DNA of 41,257 bases from Bacillus sp. ISL-41 (GTDB lineage: Bacteria > Bacillota > Bacilli > Bacillales > Cytobacillaceae): assembly GCF_018613235.1 (NCBI RefSeq), contig NZ_JAGGQP010000051.1:1-41257 (forward strand), in the 5' to 3' direction. The notes beneath the pieces were generated by a model that ran no database searches, was not told the DNA's origin, and worked only from the letters and a program-made list of their open reading frames with translations. Positions within the stretch are counted from its first letter, which is position 1, and each line of letters begins with the position of its first letter. The position numbers were made by a program, and so were the translations under genes. Below are positions 41,042-41,257 of the stretch, one piece after another.

Positions 41042-41245
41042 ATTGGAATCCTGAAAAAACGGATGAAAAATCCGCCGAAATGGACCGGATTTTGCGAAAA
41101 TGGAAAGGAATTCCCCGATAATGGACTATTAATGGCTGGGGATTCTATTGGAATGGTCCTGGTTCTTCGAAAGCGGTTCGGAATTCCGCGAAAATGGGCT
41201 GGAATTCTGCGAAATCGAACCATAATTCCGCGAAAACTTTACGAC
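41042..41245. repeat. Degenerate 21-bp-period tandem array
   Basis: AATTCYGCGAAA recurs at 41182, 41203 and 41224, exactly 21 apart, and weaker copies (GCGAAA near 41094, CCGATA near 41115) keep the same spacing. On the minus strand the unit reads ATTTTCGCGGAATTCCnnCC, which shares its ATTTTCGC head with the 20-bp array at 29970. About nine units run almost to the window end. A single similar unit, TTTCCGCGAATTATGG, lies at about 189-204. Confidence 0.75.
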
Positions 41246-41257
41246 CCCCTAATTCTT

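Overview
The window is chromosomal DNA from a spore-forming member of the Bacillaceae (Mesobacillus, Cytobacillus or a similar Bacillus-like genus; inferred). It carries the spore genes gerQ and rsfA, Bacillus genes in B. subtilis-like order (ywhB, ywgA, ywfO, rsfA, lipL, pta, hemQ, gerQ, ywdK, ywdI, ung), a bacillithiol deacetylase, G-rich Shine-Dalgarno sites, and sigma-A, sigma-B and CcpA-type control sites. There is no rRNA, tRNA, prophage, IS element or CRISPR array.

Layout. 1-11.6 kb is conserved housekeeping and sporulation backbone (tautomerase, HD phosphohydrolase, RsfA, LipL, Pta, HemQ, GerQ, Ung, a YflT-type stress protein). It is interrupted by dispersed repeats and a 52-bp-period array. 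A near-consensus parS palindrome lies at 9920-9933. 11.6-23.7 kb, all on the minus strand, is one formate-dehydrogenase and molybdenum-cofactor cluster: fdhD, fdhA, fdhB, a cytochrome b subunit, fdhE, mobA, moeA, a moeA-periplasmic-binding-protein fusion, moaE, moaD and moeB. fdhA is split by an in-frame UGA at the catalytic position and is followed by a bacterial SECIS hairpin almost like that of E. coli fdhF, so it very probably encodes a selenoprotein. 24.2-31.3 kb has pdxK, a DUF2512 protein, yojF-bshB2, an ABC-2 exporter with a TetR regulator and twin operators, and a lipoprotein sugar dehydrogenase. 31.3-38.6 kb has a HAD phosphatase and an alpha-glucoside operon (binding protein, two permeases, LacI regulator, GH13 alpha-glucosidase) with cre-like sites. 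38.6-41.3 kb has a third copy of a 260-bp repeat, a scrambled acetyltransferase pseudogene whose middle third is inverted, and a YjiH-family membrane protein.

How the parts work together. FdhA (Tat-exported, Mo/W-bis-MGD, selenocysteine), FdhB (four Fe-S clusters) and the cytochrome b form a membrane formate dehydrogenase that feeds electrons to the quinone pool. FdhD and FdhE mature it, and MoaD/MoaE/MoeB/MoeA/MobA make its cofactor. moaA, moaC and selABCD are not in the window and must be elsewhere. The sugar operon imports and hydrolyses alpha-glucosides but has no ATPase gene, so it probably borrows a shared MsmX-like ATPase.

The most unusual non-coding signal is a set of intergenic arrays with periods close to whole DNA helical turns: 52 bp (three loci), 20 bp and 21 bp. 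The 52-bp units carry inverted repeats. Most arrays lie between convergent genes; one lies inside the molybdenum-cofactor operon.
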